64,000 nucleotides of DNA, from contig DAIRBY010000002.1 of the NCBI GenBank assembly GCA_036796975.1, forward strand, positions 52,799-116,798, given 5' to 3'. Position numbers and translations under genes: made by a program. Source of the stretch: UBA8190 sp003453695 (GTDB lineage: Bacteria; Actinomycetota; Acidimicrobiia; Acidimicrobiales; UBA8190). The stretch's first letter is position 1, and the number at the start of each line of letters is the position of its first letter. Under the pieces are notes generated by a model. The model was not told the origin of the DNA, searched no databases, and saw only the letters and a list, made by a program, of their open reading frames with translations. Below, one piece after another: positions 23,104 to 32,400 of this stretch.

Positions 23104-23847
23104 TCAGTCCTTGTTGGCGCCGTGCTCGCGCACGAAGTCGTTGACGGCGTAGTAGGCGTCGATCGACTCGCCGGCGTCGCCCCAGAATCCCTCCAGGACG
23201 TCGTACTCCATCCTTCCCTGCTCGACGTAGTAGTTGTTCACGTCGGTAATCTCGAGCTCGCCCCGCCCCGAGGGCTCCAGGGTGCCGATGACCCGGAACA
23301 CGTCGGGGGAGTAACAGTAGATGCCCGTCACGGCGTAGTGGCTCGGCGGCAGCTCGGGCTTCTCCACGATGCGCACCACGCGGTCCTGGGCGTCGAACTC
23401 GGGCACCCCGAGATGCCGCAGGTGGACGGGGTCCTTCTCCTCGGTGAGCAGGATGCGCGCCCCTCCCTGCTGTCCGCCGAAGCGTTCCACCGTGGCGCGG
23501 AAGCTGCGCTCCACGATGTTGTCCCCGAGCATCACGAGGACCGGCTCGTCGGCGGCGAATCGCTCGGCCAGGCCGAGCGCCTCGGCGATACCCCCGGGCC
23601 GATCCTGGTAGGCGTAGGAGAGCCGGTCGATGCCGTGCTCGTGTCCGTTGCCCAAGAGGCGTAGGAACTCACCGGCGTGGGTGCCCCCCGTCACGAGCAT
23701 GATCTCGGTGATGCCCGCCTTGACGAGCGCTTCGATGCCGTAGCTGATCATGGGGCGGTCGTAGATGGGCAGCAGGTGCTTGTTGGTGATGCGGGTTAGG
23801 GGGTGCAGCCGCGTGCCGCTCCCGCCGGCCAGGACCACCCCCCTCAT
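23104..23847 (-). CDS. Sugar-1-phosphate nucleotidyltransferase (RmlA-like)
   Basis: ATG 23847 overlaps the stop of fadD by 4 bp (ATGA), which fixes the start; 247 residues. The N-terminal signature GVVLAGGSGTRLHPLT and NKHLLPIYDRPMI with the catalytic Lys region is intact, as are MLGDNIVE and the later VEKPELPPS and WGDAGESID. The protein is shorter than classical RmlA (about 290), lacking the C-terminal allosteric region. It makes an NDP-sugar, most likely dTDP-glucose or a similar compound; the sugar is not determinable. Coupling to an acyl-CoA ligase gene is odd for a sugar enzyme and may be only positional. Confidence 0.85.
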   Translation of the reverse strand: MRGVVLAGGSGTRLHPLTRITNKHLLPIYDRPMISYGIEALVKAGITEIMLVTGGTHAGEFLRLLGNGHEHGIDRLSYAYQDRPGGIAEALGLAERFAADEPVLVMLGDNIVERSFRATVERFGGQQGGARILLTEEKDPVHLRHLGVPEFDAQDRVVRIVEKPELPPSHYAVTGIYCYSPDVFRVIGTLEPSGRGELEITDVNNYYVEQGRMEYDVLEGFWGDAGESIDAYYAVNDFVREHGANKD

Positions 23848-25490
23848 GGCCGTCCCGGGGCAGTGGGCGCCGGGACGGCCCTCTGCTCGAGCCACTGCGC
23901 CATTTCGGCCCGCTGACGCCCGTAATCGAGCTTTCCCGAAGGTGAACGTCCCAGGACATCGACGAAGCGGATGTGGCGCGGCGCCTTGTAGGCAGCCAGG
24001 CGCGAGCGGACGTGGTCGATGAGCTCCGTCTCGGACGTGGTCATGCCCGGCCGCAGCTCGACGGCAGCGGTCACCGCCTCGCCGAAACGCTCGTGCGGCA
24101 CCCCGACGGCCACGGCGTCGCGCACGGCGGGATGCAGCTTGAGGGCCTCCTCGACCTCCTCGGGGAACACCTTCTCGCCGCCGGTGTTGATGACGACCGA
24201 GCCCCGGCCCAGCAGCTGGATGGACCCGTCGCTCTCGACCACGGCGTAGTCACCGGGGATGGAGTAGCGGACCCCGCCCAGTTCCCGGAAGGTGGCGGCG
24301 GTCTTCTCGGCGTCCTTGTAGTAGCCGAGCGGGTTGCGCCCGGCCAGGGCGAGCACACCCCGCTCACCCGAGCCCGGCACGACGTCGGCACCGGTGTCGG
24401 GGTCGATGACCCGCACGTCGGGGCCCAAGGTGAAGTGGGCGGTGTGCTCGGCGTCGGTCCCCGTGGACAGCGACGCCCCCATCCCCAGAGCCTCCGACGA
24501 CGAGAAGGCGTCGATGAGCATCACGGTGGGCCGATGGCGCAGCAGTCCCCGCTTGGTCTCCTCGCTCCACATGACCCCCGAGGAGATGATGGCGATGAGG
24601 GTGGAGAGCGAGAACCGTTTCGGCTCGGCGTCCCAGGCGGCCAGGATGGGCTTGGCGAAGGCGTCACCCACGATGGCGAGCACGTTCACGTTCTCGCGGT
24701 CGACCGTCTCGAGCAGCTCCACCGGGTCGAAGCTGCGCTCCGTCAGCGTGACGATGCATCCACCCACGCTCATGATCCCCATGGCCACGAACTCGCCGGT
24801 GCCGTGCATTTCCGGGCAGGCGGGGATGGCGATGGGACCGGGCCCGACGATGGTCTTGCGCAGGCCTGCCGTCCCGTCCTCCTCTTGGACGCGGATGATG
24901 TTGCCGGCGTTGAGCCTGCGGAACAGGTCGTCCTGGCGCCACATCACGCCCTTGGGCATGCCGGTCGTGCCGCCCGTGTACAGAAGCAGGAGGTCGTCGC
25001 CGCTGCGGCCCCAGGGCGGTGCCACCTGCTCGGCTCCCGGTGATGCCAGTGACTCGTACGCCGTGGCCCACGGCGGGCACGGCCCCGAGCCGTCGTCGAC
25101 CCACAGCCAGCTCTCGACCCGGGGCACGCGCTGGTGCAACCCGTCGATGCGCTCCGAGAAGCAGCCGTGGAACACGACCGCCACCACGTCGGCGTTGTCC
25201 CACAGGTAGACGAGCTCGTCCTCGGTGTAGCGGTAGTTGGTGTTGACCGGGACCAGCCCCGCCTTCATGGCGGCGAACACCGATTCCATGTACTCGGGGC
25301 AGTTGTAGAGGTACTGGGCCACCTTGTCCTGGGCCTTGGCCCCTGCCTCGAGCAGGCCTTGGGCCACGGCGTTGGCCCGCCGGTCGAGCTGGCGCCAGGT
25401 GACGCGGCGGGCACCGTGGATGAGCGCCGGTGCGTCGGGGATGACCTCCGCCACGGTCTCCCACGCCTCGGCGAAGTTCCAGTCAGCCAT
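23844..25490 (-). CDS. Acyl-CoA synthetase, AMP-binding family (FadD-like)
   Basis: 548 residues of the ANL superfamily. The phosphate loop is LLYTGGTTGMPKGVMW, the adenine motif is SSEALGMGASLS, the hinge region GDYAVVESDGSIQLLGRG, and the catalytic Lys is near the C-terminus in PSGKLDYGRQ. It activates a carboxylic acid to acyl-AMP and then acyl-CoA. The acyl substrate is unknown. The divergent neighbour is an acyl-CoA dehydrogenase, so a beta-oxidation-like route is plausible. The mRNA should be leaderless: TAGGCT lies 6 nt before the ATG. Confidence 0.92.
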   Translation of the reverse strand: MADWNFAEAWETVAEVIPDAPALIHGARRVTWRQLDRRANAVAQGLLEAGAKAQDKVAQYLYNCPEYMESVFAAMKAGLVPVNTNYRYTEDELVYLWDNADVVAVVFHGCFSERIDGLHQRVPRVESWLWVDDGSGPCPPWATAYESLASPGAEQVAPPWGRSGDDLLLLYTGGTTGMPKGVMWRQDDLFRRLNAGNIIRVQEEDGTAGLRKTIVGPGPIAIPACPEMHGTGEFVAMGIMSVGGCIVTLTERSFDPVELLETVDRENVNVLAIVGDAFAKPILAAWDAEPKRFSLSTLIAIISSGVMWSEETKRGLLRHRPTVMLIDAFSSSEALGMGASLSTGTDAEHTAHFTLGPDVRVIDPDTGADVVPGSGERGVLALAGRNPLGYYKDAEKTAATFRELGGVRYSIPGDYAVVESDGSIQLLGRGSVVINTGGEKVFPEEVEEALKLHPAVRDAVAVGVPHERFGEAVTAAVELRPGMTTSETELIDHVRSRLAAYKAPRHIRFVDVLGRSPSGKLDYGRQRAEMAQWLEQRAVPAPTAPGRP

Positions 25491-25496
25491 CGGGGC

Positions 25497-25506
25497 AGCC
25501 TACGCT
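25497..25506. promoter_or_regulatory. Bidirectional promoter: two -10 boxes sharing one TA step
   Basis: The decamer AGCCTACGCT reads TACGCT on the plus strand (25501-25506, 7 nt before GTG 25514) and TAGGCT on the minus strand (25502-25497, 6 nt before ATG 25490). The central TA at 25501-25502 belongs to both boxes. Only 23 bp separate the two start codons, so both mRNAs must be leaderless or nearly so. Confidence 0.65.
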
Positions 25507-25513
25507 GCCGCTC

Positions 25514-26713
25514 GTGGACCTCGCCCTTCCGGGGGACGAACATCCCGCTCGGGTGGCCGTTCGCTCCTGGCTCGCCGCGCATCCCGATCCCAGCCCTCGC
25601 CAGCTGGCCGAGTCCGGCTATGTCGCGCCGCACTGGCCGCGACCGTGGGGGCTCGGCGCAGACGCCGTGGACCAGTTGGTCATCGACGAGGAGCTGCGCC
25701 GGGCCGGGGTCAGGCGGCCGTTCAACCAGATCGGCATCGGCTGGGCCGGTCCCACGCTCATCCACGCCGGCACCGACGCGCAGCAGGCCAGGTACCTGCT
25801 GCCGCTGCTCGCCGGCGAGGAGGTTTGGTGCCAGCTCTTCAGTGAGCCGGGCGCCGGCTCGGACCTGGCCGGGTTGTCGACGCGTGCTGAGCGCGACGGC
25901 GACGAGTGGGTGGTGCGGGGACAGAAGGTCTGGACGAGCTTCGCCCACATCGCCGCGCTGGGCATCCTCTTGGCCCGCACCGACGCCGATGCCCCCAAGC
26001 ACCGCGGCATCTCCTATTTCATCTGTCCCATGGACGCGCCCGGTGTCTCGGTGCGCCCCATCCTCGACATGACCGGCGACCACGCCTTCAACGAGGTGTT
26101 CCTGGACGACGTCCGCCTGAGCACCGACCACCTGGTGGGTGCCGAGAACGAGGGATGGGCGCTGGCCAAGGTCACGCTGGGCAACGAGCGGGTCTCGCTC
26201 TCGGGGGAGGGGTCGCTGTGGGGTCAGGGACCGACCGCAGCAGACCTGGTCGACCTGGTGCGGCGCTCGGGCGGTGTGCGCGACCTCCGACTGCGCCAGG
26301 ACCTGGCCCGGGTGTGGAGCGAGGGGGAGGTGCTCCGGCTCATCCGGCTCCGCACCGTGAGCGCGGCCATGTCGGGTCGCGCTCCCGGTCCCGAGGCGTC
26401 GGTGCGCAAGGCGCTCGCCGACGAGCACGGCCAGCGGGTGATGGAGATGGCCGTGCGCCTGGCCGGCACCCGCGCCCTGCTGGCCGGTGCCGGCCCCACC
26501 GACCCGGGCGTGGACGACGCCTTCTCGTGGCCCGAGGAGGTATGGGCCAAGGGCTATCTGTTCTCGCGCGCACTCACCATCGGCGGGGGGCCGGCCGGGG
26601 GGGAGCGCAACATCGTGGCGGAACGGGTGCTCGGCCTGCCCCACGACCCTGATGTCGAACAGGGCCGCAGCTGGGCGGAGACGAGGTCGCTCCCCGACGG
26701 CGCCGCGGTGTAG
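25514..26713 (+). CDS. Acyl-CoA dehydrogenase
   Basis: 399 residues. The FAD/substrate region FSEPGAGSDLAGLSTRAE, the following VVRGQKVWTSFAHIA and the mid-domain GISYFICPMD mark the ACAD family, closest in pattern to actinobacterial FadE proteins. It introduces an alpha-beta double bond in an acyl-CoA and passes electrons to ETF. The C-terminal helical domain looks complete. It is divergent from fadD through a shared promoter, so the two are probably expressed together. The acyl-CoA substrate is unknown. Confidence 0.92.
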   Translation: MDLALPGDEHPARVAVRSWLAAHPDPSPRQLAESGYVAPHWPRPWGLGADAVDQLVIDEELRRAGVRRPFNQIGIGWAGPTLIHAGTDAQQARYLLPLLAGEEVWCQLFSEPGAGSDLAGLSTRAERDGDEWVVRGQKVWTSFAHIAALGILLARTDADAPKHRGISYFICPMDAPGVSVRPILDMTGDHAFNEVFLDDVRLSTDHLVGAENEGWALAKVTLGNERVSLSGEGSLWGQGPTAADLVDLVRRSGGVRDLRLRQDLARVWSEGEVLRLIRLRTVSAAMSGRAPGPEASVRKALADEHGQRVMEMAVRLAGTRALLAGAGPTDPGVDDAFSWPEEVWAKGYLFSRALTIGGGPAGGERNIVAERVLGLPHDPDVEQGRSWAETRSLPDGAAV

Positions 26714-26721
26714 ATGGACAC

Positions 26722-26739
26722 GCGCCGCCCCGGCGGCGC
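26722..26739 (+). terminator. Candidate hairpin after the acyl-CoA dehydrogenase gene
   Basis: GCGCCGCC (26722-26729) and GGCGGCGC (26732-26739) are perfect inverted arms 9 bp after the stop; in RNA a 7-bp stem with a 4-nt loop. No U-tract. Confidence 0.45.
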
Positions 26740-26959
26740 CTCGACGTCGACCGTGGCCGGCCGAAGGGGGTGAAGGGCTACGGTCGCCACTGCGAGGCGG
26801 GTTTCGAGTCTGTTCGCCACGGCGGGTGGTTGACGAAGCCAGTTATCGGAAAAACGGCGATGGGGGCCCGCAAGGAGCCGGTAGTGAAATCGTTGTCCAC
26901 TACGAACCGTGAGCACCTCGTCATTGAATGTGATTTTCACGGCCGGCTGGGGGTAGACG
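26740..26959 (+). other. Intergenic region with a locally AT-richer patch before the diguanylate cyclase gene
   Basis: About 220 bp without a supported gene. TACGGT (26779-26784) could be a -10 box. From about 26830 to 26945 the base composition drops well below its surroundings, with an inverted repeat GTAGTG/CACTAC (26881-26886 with 26898-26903). A leader RNA is possible; no known riboswitch fits. Confidence 0.35.
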
Positions 26960-28504
26960 ATGGCTGACTCCACGCCGTCGGGACATGAGTCCGGGGCATC
27001 CGGGGCATCCGGGGCGGCGCGCGCCGGCGGTGGCGCGCGCGACGGCGGTGGTGGGCGCGACGGCGGTGGCGGGCGCGGCGGTGTCCCGCCCGCGGAAGTC
27101 GACCGCTGGCTCGAGGGCTGGCGCCACCGCCTGGAAGAAGACCCGCGGCTGCCCGAGGAGGAGGCGCGGCTCGTGGTGGAGTCCGTGCTCGGCAACCTGG
27201 CCGGCGCCCATCCCGAGAGCCTCGATCGCGCCGGACGGGCCTGGGGCCGGGCGCACCGATCGGTGTCGGCGATGGTGGGGCGGTTGTCGAGCTTCCGTGA
27301 GGCCTTGGCGGCGGGGGGAGTCGACGACCCGCTGCGTATGCACCGGTCACTGGACCAGATCACGGCGTCGGCGACCGAGGAGGTGCTGAACCGCTTGGAG
27401 CGGGCGTCGCGCACCGATGCCCTCACCGGCGTGGGCAACCGCCGCGCCTTCGACGAGACCCTGTCGGCGGCTCTTTCGGCCGCCTCGCGCCAGGGACACG
27501 ACGTGACGGTGGTGGCCGTCGACCTCGACGGGCTCAAGCGCATCAACGACACCGAGGGTCACGCCGCCGGCGACGCCGCCCTGCTCGCGTTGGTGCGGGC
27601 CTTCTACTCCGGATTACGCGACGAGGACACGGTGTTCCGGGTGGGCGGCGACGAGTTCGTCATCCTCTTGCCCTTCACCTCGGTGGACGCCGCGGCTGTG
27701 CTCATGGAGCGCATCCAGGACAGCGGGGCGCCGGCGTTCACGTGGGGGGCCGCCGGCTTCCCGAGCGACGGGGCCGACGCCCGCCTCCTGGTGGAAGCGG
27801 CAGACCAGGAGATGCTCCGCCGGCGCGACGAGGACCGGCGGGCGGTCGTCGCCGGTGCCCGGGTGCTGTCCCTCGCCGAGGCGCGCCAGCGCGCCTGGCA
27901 GCTGCGGCGCTGGGCGTGGATCCCGGCGGCAGCGGCGGTCGTGCTGGTGGCGTCGTTGTTGGCCGCCTTCCTGTCCTCGTCGGCGCCTCGCCACTCGGTA
28001 TCGGCGGGCCGCGGCACCAGCCACAGCCCGTCCGGTCCGCCCCCGGCGACGGGCAGCAACGGACGATCGGGGCCGCGCTCGTCCTCCGGGTCGGGCCACC
28101 AGCCGGTCACCGCCGCCTCCGGGGGCGGCGCCCCGGCCGTGACCGGCTTCACCAGCCCGCTGCCCGGCAGCCCGGGGTCGCCCGGGGGCTCGGCTCCTCC
28201 GCCGGGCACCTCACCCGCACCGCCGGGCTCGCCTCCACCCTCGGGTCAAGGCGGGCTGTTCGGCGCCCTCGAGCAATTGCTCTCGCCGGTGCCGCTGGTC
28301 GGAGGGCCCAACGGCCTGCTCTCCACCGTGGGCGGGGTGCTGACCGGCGCTTCCAACGCGTCGACGGCGACCGCCGGCGCCTCGACTGCTTCGCCCACGC
28401 CAACCACGGGGACCACCGTGGTGCCCGCTGCTACGGCGGCGGGCCAGGGGTCGACAGGCGCGGGCTCGGGACTGCTCGGCGCCGTCACCCGCCTTCTCGG
28501 CTGA
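26960..28504 (+). CDS. Diguanylate cyclase (GGDEF) with C-terminal membrane anchor and low-complexity tail
   Basis: 514 residues. An N-terminal Gly/Asp/Arg-rich stretch (about 1-45) is followed by a helical region, then a GGDEF domain at about 150-290 with DALTGVGNRRAFDE and an intact catalytic RVGGDEFVILLPF. No RxxD inhibitory site is evident. One membrane helix follows (about 318-335, IPAAAAVVLVASLLAAFL), and then about 180 residues rich in Ser, Gly, Pro and Thr. This puts the cyclase inside and a long disordered tail outside, the reverse of the usual sensor-first order. It makes c-di-GMP from two GTP. The 3' end overlaps the convergent hydrolase gene by 20 bp. Confidence 0.88.
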   Translation: MADSTPSGHESGASGASGAARAGGGARDGGGGRDGGGGRGGVPPAEVDRWLEGWRHRLEEDPRLPEEEARLVVESVLGNLAGAHPESLDRAGRAWGRAHRSVSAMVGRLSSFREALAAGGVDDPLRMHRSLDQITASATEEVLNRLERASRTDALTGVGNRRAFDETLSAALSAASRQGHDVTVVAVDLDGLKRINDTEGHAAGDAALLALVRAFYSGLRDEDTVFRVGGDEFVILLPFTSVDAAAVLMERIQDSGAPAFTWGAAGFPSDGADARLLVEAADQEMLRRRDEDRRAVVAGARVLSLAEARQRAWQLRRWAWIPAAAAVVLVASLLAAFLSSSAPRHSVSAGRGTSHSPSGPPPATGSNGRSGPRSSSGSGHQPVTAASGGGAPAVTGFTSPLPGSPGSPGGSAPPPGTSPAPPGSPPPSGQGGLFGALEQLLSPVPLVGGPNGLLSTVGGVLTGASNASTATAGASTASPTPTTGTTVVPAATAAGQGSTGAGSGLLGAVTRLLG

Positions 28505-29300
28505 CCGGCTGGCGCTCACCGGCGTCGTCGGCCGACGTGGCGCCGCTCTTCCCCGAACGCCTGATCACGGCCCGCACGAATTGGGCAAAGCCGGCGGGAT
28601 GCGAGAGGTGCGCACCGTGGGCGGCACCGTCGATGTCGAAGAGCTCCGAACCGGGAACGGCGGCGTGCAGCTCCAGGGCGGCGCGGCGATGGTGCCACAC
28701 CGACTCCCCCCCTCGTCCGAAGACGGCGGGCACGTTCAGGTGGCCGACGTCGAAGGGTGGTCCGCCGCTTCGCAGGGACGTGAGCTCGGCCACGAGCGCG
28801 GGGCCGTCGGCCCGACGCTCGGCGCGCCTCTCCTCGCCGACCCGTTCCCAGGCGCCGTCACCCACCATGCGCCTGAAGAAGCGCTCGGCGAAGCGGCCCG
28901 GGTCGGCGTCGTCGGCGGTACGGGCCCGGCCCGGCCACCATTCGGTCCATGACAGGGGGGGTTCGTAGGCGCCCACCCCCACCACCGGACCGGGCGACGC
29001 CAGAGCGGCACCGAGGGCGACGTCGCCACCGTAGGAGTGGCCCACCACCACGGCCGGGCCGGCACCGACCAGGGCGATCAAGTCGGCGACGTGGTCGCCG
29101 AGCACGCCCACCGGACCGGCAGTCCTGGAGTGGGCGTACCCCCGCCGGTCGTAGGTGACGACGTGCAGGTCCGGGAGTCGCCGTACCACGCGGGCGAAGC
29201 TGGCGGCACGGTCGAGCGATCCGTGCACGAGGATGACCGCCAGCCCCGACGCGCCGGGAGCATGGTGATCGAGGACGTACAAGCCGGCGGGGCCCTTCAC
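28485..29300 (-). CDS. Alpha/beta hydrolase
   Basis: GTG 29300 gives 271 residues beginning VKGPAGLYVLDHH; the weak box CAGGCT lies 6 nt upstream. The oxyanion region VILVHGSLDRA, the nucleophile elbow VVGHSYGGDVALG (Ser), and the catalytic His near the C-terminus (DGAAHGAHLSHP) are present. The acid is likely in the strand before it. The family covers esterases, lipases and many others; the substrate is unknown. It is a single reverse-strand gene between the cyclase and kgd. Confidence 0.85.
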   Translation of the reverse strand: MKGPAGLYVLDHHAPGASGLAVILVHGSLDRAASFARVVRRLPDLHVVTYDRRGYAHSRTAGPVGVLGDHVADLIALVGAGPAVVVGHSYGGDVALGAALASPGPVVGVGAYEPPLSWTEWWPGRARTADDADPGRFAERFFRRMVGDGAWERVGEERRAERRADGPALVAELTSLRSGGPPFDVGHLNVPAVFGRGGESVWHHRRAALELHAAVPGSELFDIDGAAHGAHLSHPAGFAQFVRAVIRRSGKSGATSADDAGERQPVSREGG

Positions 29301-29448
29301 CGAGTCAGCCTGGCAGGCGGTGCTCCGCTCACGCCACCCGCGACGCGCTCGCGACTGGAGCGGGCGCGCCGCCGACGTGCCGCCCGGTGGGCGTTGTTGG
29401 CACGCCGGCGCGCCCGAAGCAGGCCGGGGTGATTCGAGGGCCGGCCGG

Positions 29449-29454
29449 TAGGAT
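29449..29454 (+). promoter_or_regulatory. Leaderless -10 box TAGGAT of kgd
   Basis: TAGGAT is followed by 7 nt and ATG 29462. Confidence 0.6.
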
Positions 29455-29461
29455 CCTGGTG

Positions 29462-32400
29462 ATGCCTGACCGACGTGTGGTCCCCGACGCGCCTCTGGGC
29501 GGGGCCTTCGGCCCCAACGCCTGGTTGGTGGACGACATGTACGAGCAGTACCGGGCCGACCCTTCATCGGTGTCACAGAGTTGGCAGGACTTCTTCGCCG
29601 ACTACGTGCCGCCGGCGCAGGCGCCGGCTCGGGGTGAGCCCGTCTCCGGCAACGGCGAGGCGCCCCCGGCCCCTTCAACGGACGGAGCGGCCCCGAGCGC
29701 GACGGCGACTGCCCCGCCCGACATACCCGCTGCCGCTGCCGCTCCGCCTCCCGCCCCGGCGCAAGCCCCCGACCCGGCGCAGGCCCCGGCCCCGGCGCAG
29801 GCCTCCGCCCCGGCGCAAGCCCCGGCCCCTCCATCCCCGGCTCCGGCAGCGCCATCGTCGGCACCGGCCACCGACGGCGTCGAGAAGGCGGTCGAGCCGC
29901 TGCGCGGCGCCGCCGCCCGGGTGGCTTCGAACATGACGGCGTCGCTGTCGGTGCCCACCGCCACCAGTGTCCGGACCGTGCCGGCACGCCTTCTCGAGGT
30001 GAACCGCGCCATCGTGAACCGGCACCTGGCGCGCGAGACGGGAGCCAAGATCAGCTTCACCCATCTCATCGGCTACGCCGTCGTCCAGTCTCTCGAGGCG
30101 GTGCCGGCGCTCAACGCCAGCTTCGTCCCCGATGCCGACGCGAAGGGCACCCCGGGCATCGTTCGCCACCCGCACGTCGGTCTCGGGCTCGCCGTCGACG
30201 TGGGCCGCCCCGACGGGTCGCGCACGCTCTTCGTGCCGGTGGTGCGCCACGCCGACACCCTGGACTTCCGAGCCTTCGTCATGGCCTACGAGGACATGGT
30301 GCGCAAGGTCCACACCGGCAAGGTGTCGCCCGACGACTTTGCCGGGGCCACGGTGTCGCTCACCAACCCGGGCACCTTGGGCACGGTGCAGTCCGTCCCC
30401 CGGCTCATGCCCGGCCAGGGGGCCATCATCGGTGTGGGTGCCCTCGGGTACCCGGCCGAGTACCAGGCCGCCGACCGCAGAAGCCTGGCGTCGCTCGGCG
30501 TGAGCCCGGTGGTGACGCTCACCTCCACGTACGACCACCGCATCATCCAGGGGGCCGAGTCAGGGCTGTTCCTCACCCATGTCGCCGAGTGCCTCATGGG
30601 CGGCCACGGGTTCTACGAGAGCGTCTTCGCCGCCATGGACGTCCCCTACGAGCCCGTCCGGTGGCAGGCGGACGTCAACGTGCTCGACCGGGAACAGCTG
30701 CATCTCGTCAAGCAGGTGCACGTCGAGAGCCTGATCAACATGTACCGCGTGCGCGGCCATCTCATCGCCGACCTCGACCCGCTGTCGGCGGAGCGCCGCC
30801 CGCTGCATGCCGAGCTCGATCCCACCACCTACGGGCTCACGCTGTGGGATCTCGACCGCGAGTTCGTCGTCGACGGGCTGGCGGGCCGGGAGACCATGAC
30901 CCTCGGCTCGGCGCTCGACGTGTTGCGCGACGCCTACTGCCGCACGCTCGGCATCGAGTACATGCACATCCAGGATCCTGAGCAGAAGCGCTGGATCCAG
31001 GAGCACGTGGAGGGCGTGCCTCTCACCCTGGCCCCCGACGAGCAGCGCCACATCCTCGACCGGCTGAATGCCGCCGAGGCGTTCGAGCGCTTCCTCCACA
31101 GCCGCTACGTCGGCCAGAAGCGGTTCGGGCTGGAAGGGGCGGAGTCGACCATCGTTCTGCTCGACACCGTGCTGGACCAGGCCGCCTCCGCCGGCCTGGC
31201 CGAGTCGGTGCTGGGCATGGCCCACCGGGGCCGGCTCAACGTCCTCGCCAACATCGTGGGGAAGTCCTATGGCGAGATCTTCCGAGAGTTCGAAGGCGAC
31301 CTCGATCCCGAGTCGGTGCAGGGCACGGGAGATGTGAAGTACCACAAGGGGGCCTCGGGCAAGTTCGTCGGCCGCAACGGGCGGGAGCTGCCGGTGACCC
31401 TGGCCTCGAACCCGTCCCACCTCGAGGCGGTCGATCCCATCGTCGAGGGCATGACCAGAGCCAAGCAGGAGCGCGTTGCCACCTGGCCCTCCTTCGACGT
31501 CCTGTCCGTCTTGCTGCACGGTGACGCCGCATTTGCCGGACAGGGGGTCGTGGCCGAGACCCTCGAGCTGTCGCAGCTACACGGGTACCGCACCGGTGGA
31601 ACGGTGCACATCGTCGTCAACAACCAGCTCGGCTTCACCACCGCCCCCGAGTCGGCACGCTCGTCGGTGTACCCCACAGACGTGGCCAAGATGGTGCAGT
31701 CGCCGGTGTTCCACGTGAACGGCGACGACCCCGAGGCGTGCGTGCGTGCGGCGCGTCTCGCCTTCGGGTTCCGACAGGCCTTCCACAAGGACGTCGTCAT
31801 CGACCTGGTGTGCTACCGGCGTCACGGGCACAACGAAGGCGACGACCCGAGCTACACACAGCCCCGGATGTATCGGTTGATCGATGCCCACCGCTCGGTC
31901 CGCAAGCTGTACACCGAGTCGCTGGTCCGCCGCGGGGACATCACGATGGAAGAGGCCGAGAAGGCCCTCGAGGACTTCCAGTCCCGCCTCCAAGTGGCCC
32001 TCGACGAGACCCGTCAGGACTCCGCACCCCGGCCGACGACGCTCCCCGCCCCTCCACCGGAGTCCACCGAGCCCGAGGTGGAGACGGCGGTGGACCGTGC
32101 CGAGCTCGAGCGGCTGGCTCCCCAGGTCGTGGCGGTGCCCGAGGGGTTCACCATGCACCCCAAGCTGGCTCGCCAGTTCGATCAGCGGGCCCGAATGGTG
32201 CTCGAGGGCGACGTGGACTGGTCGCTGGGCGAGGCCCTCGCCTTCGGGACGATGGTGCTCGAGGGCACTGACGTCCGTGTGTCGGGTCAGGACACGAGAC
32301 GGGGGACCTTCAGCCAGCGCCACTCCGTGCTCGTCGACTACGACACCGGTGCGGAATGGGTGCCGCTCGACCAACTCCAGGGCGAGGACAAGGGGCACTT

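Noticed and set aside
26765..26870. Words resembling cobalamin (GCCACTG) and fluoride (GGCGATG) riboswitch cores
   Set aside because: The flanking conserved elements and the paired arms of either aptamer are missing, and the downstream gene has no link to B12 or fluoride. Kept only as an unexplained leader.
26770..26967. Possible small 65-codon gene before the diguanylate cyclase
   Set aside because: No Shine-Dalgarno or -10 box at its start, no recognisable motif, and it overlaps the cyclase start; better read as leader DNA.
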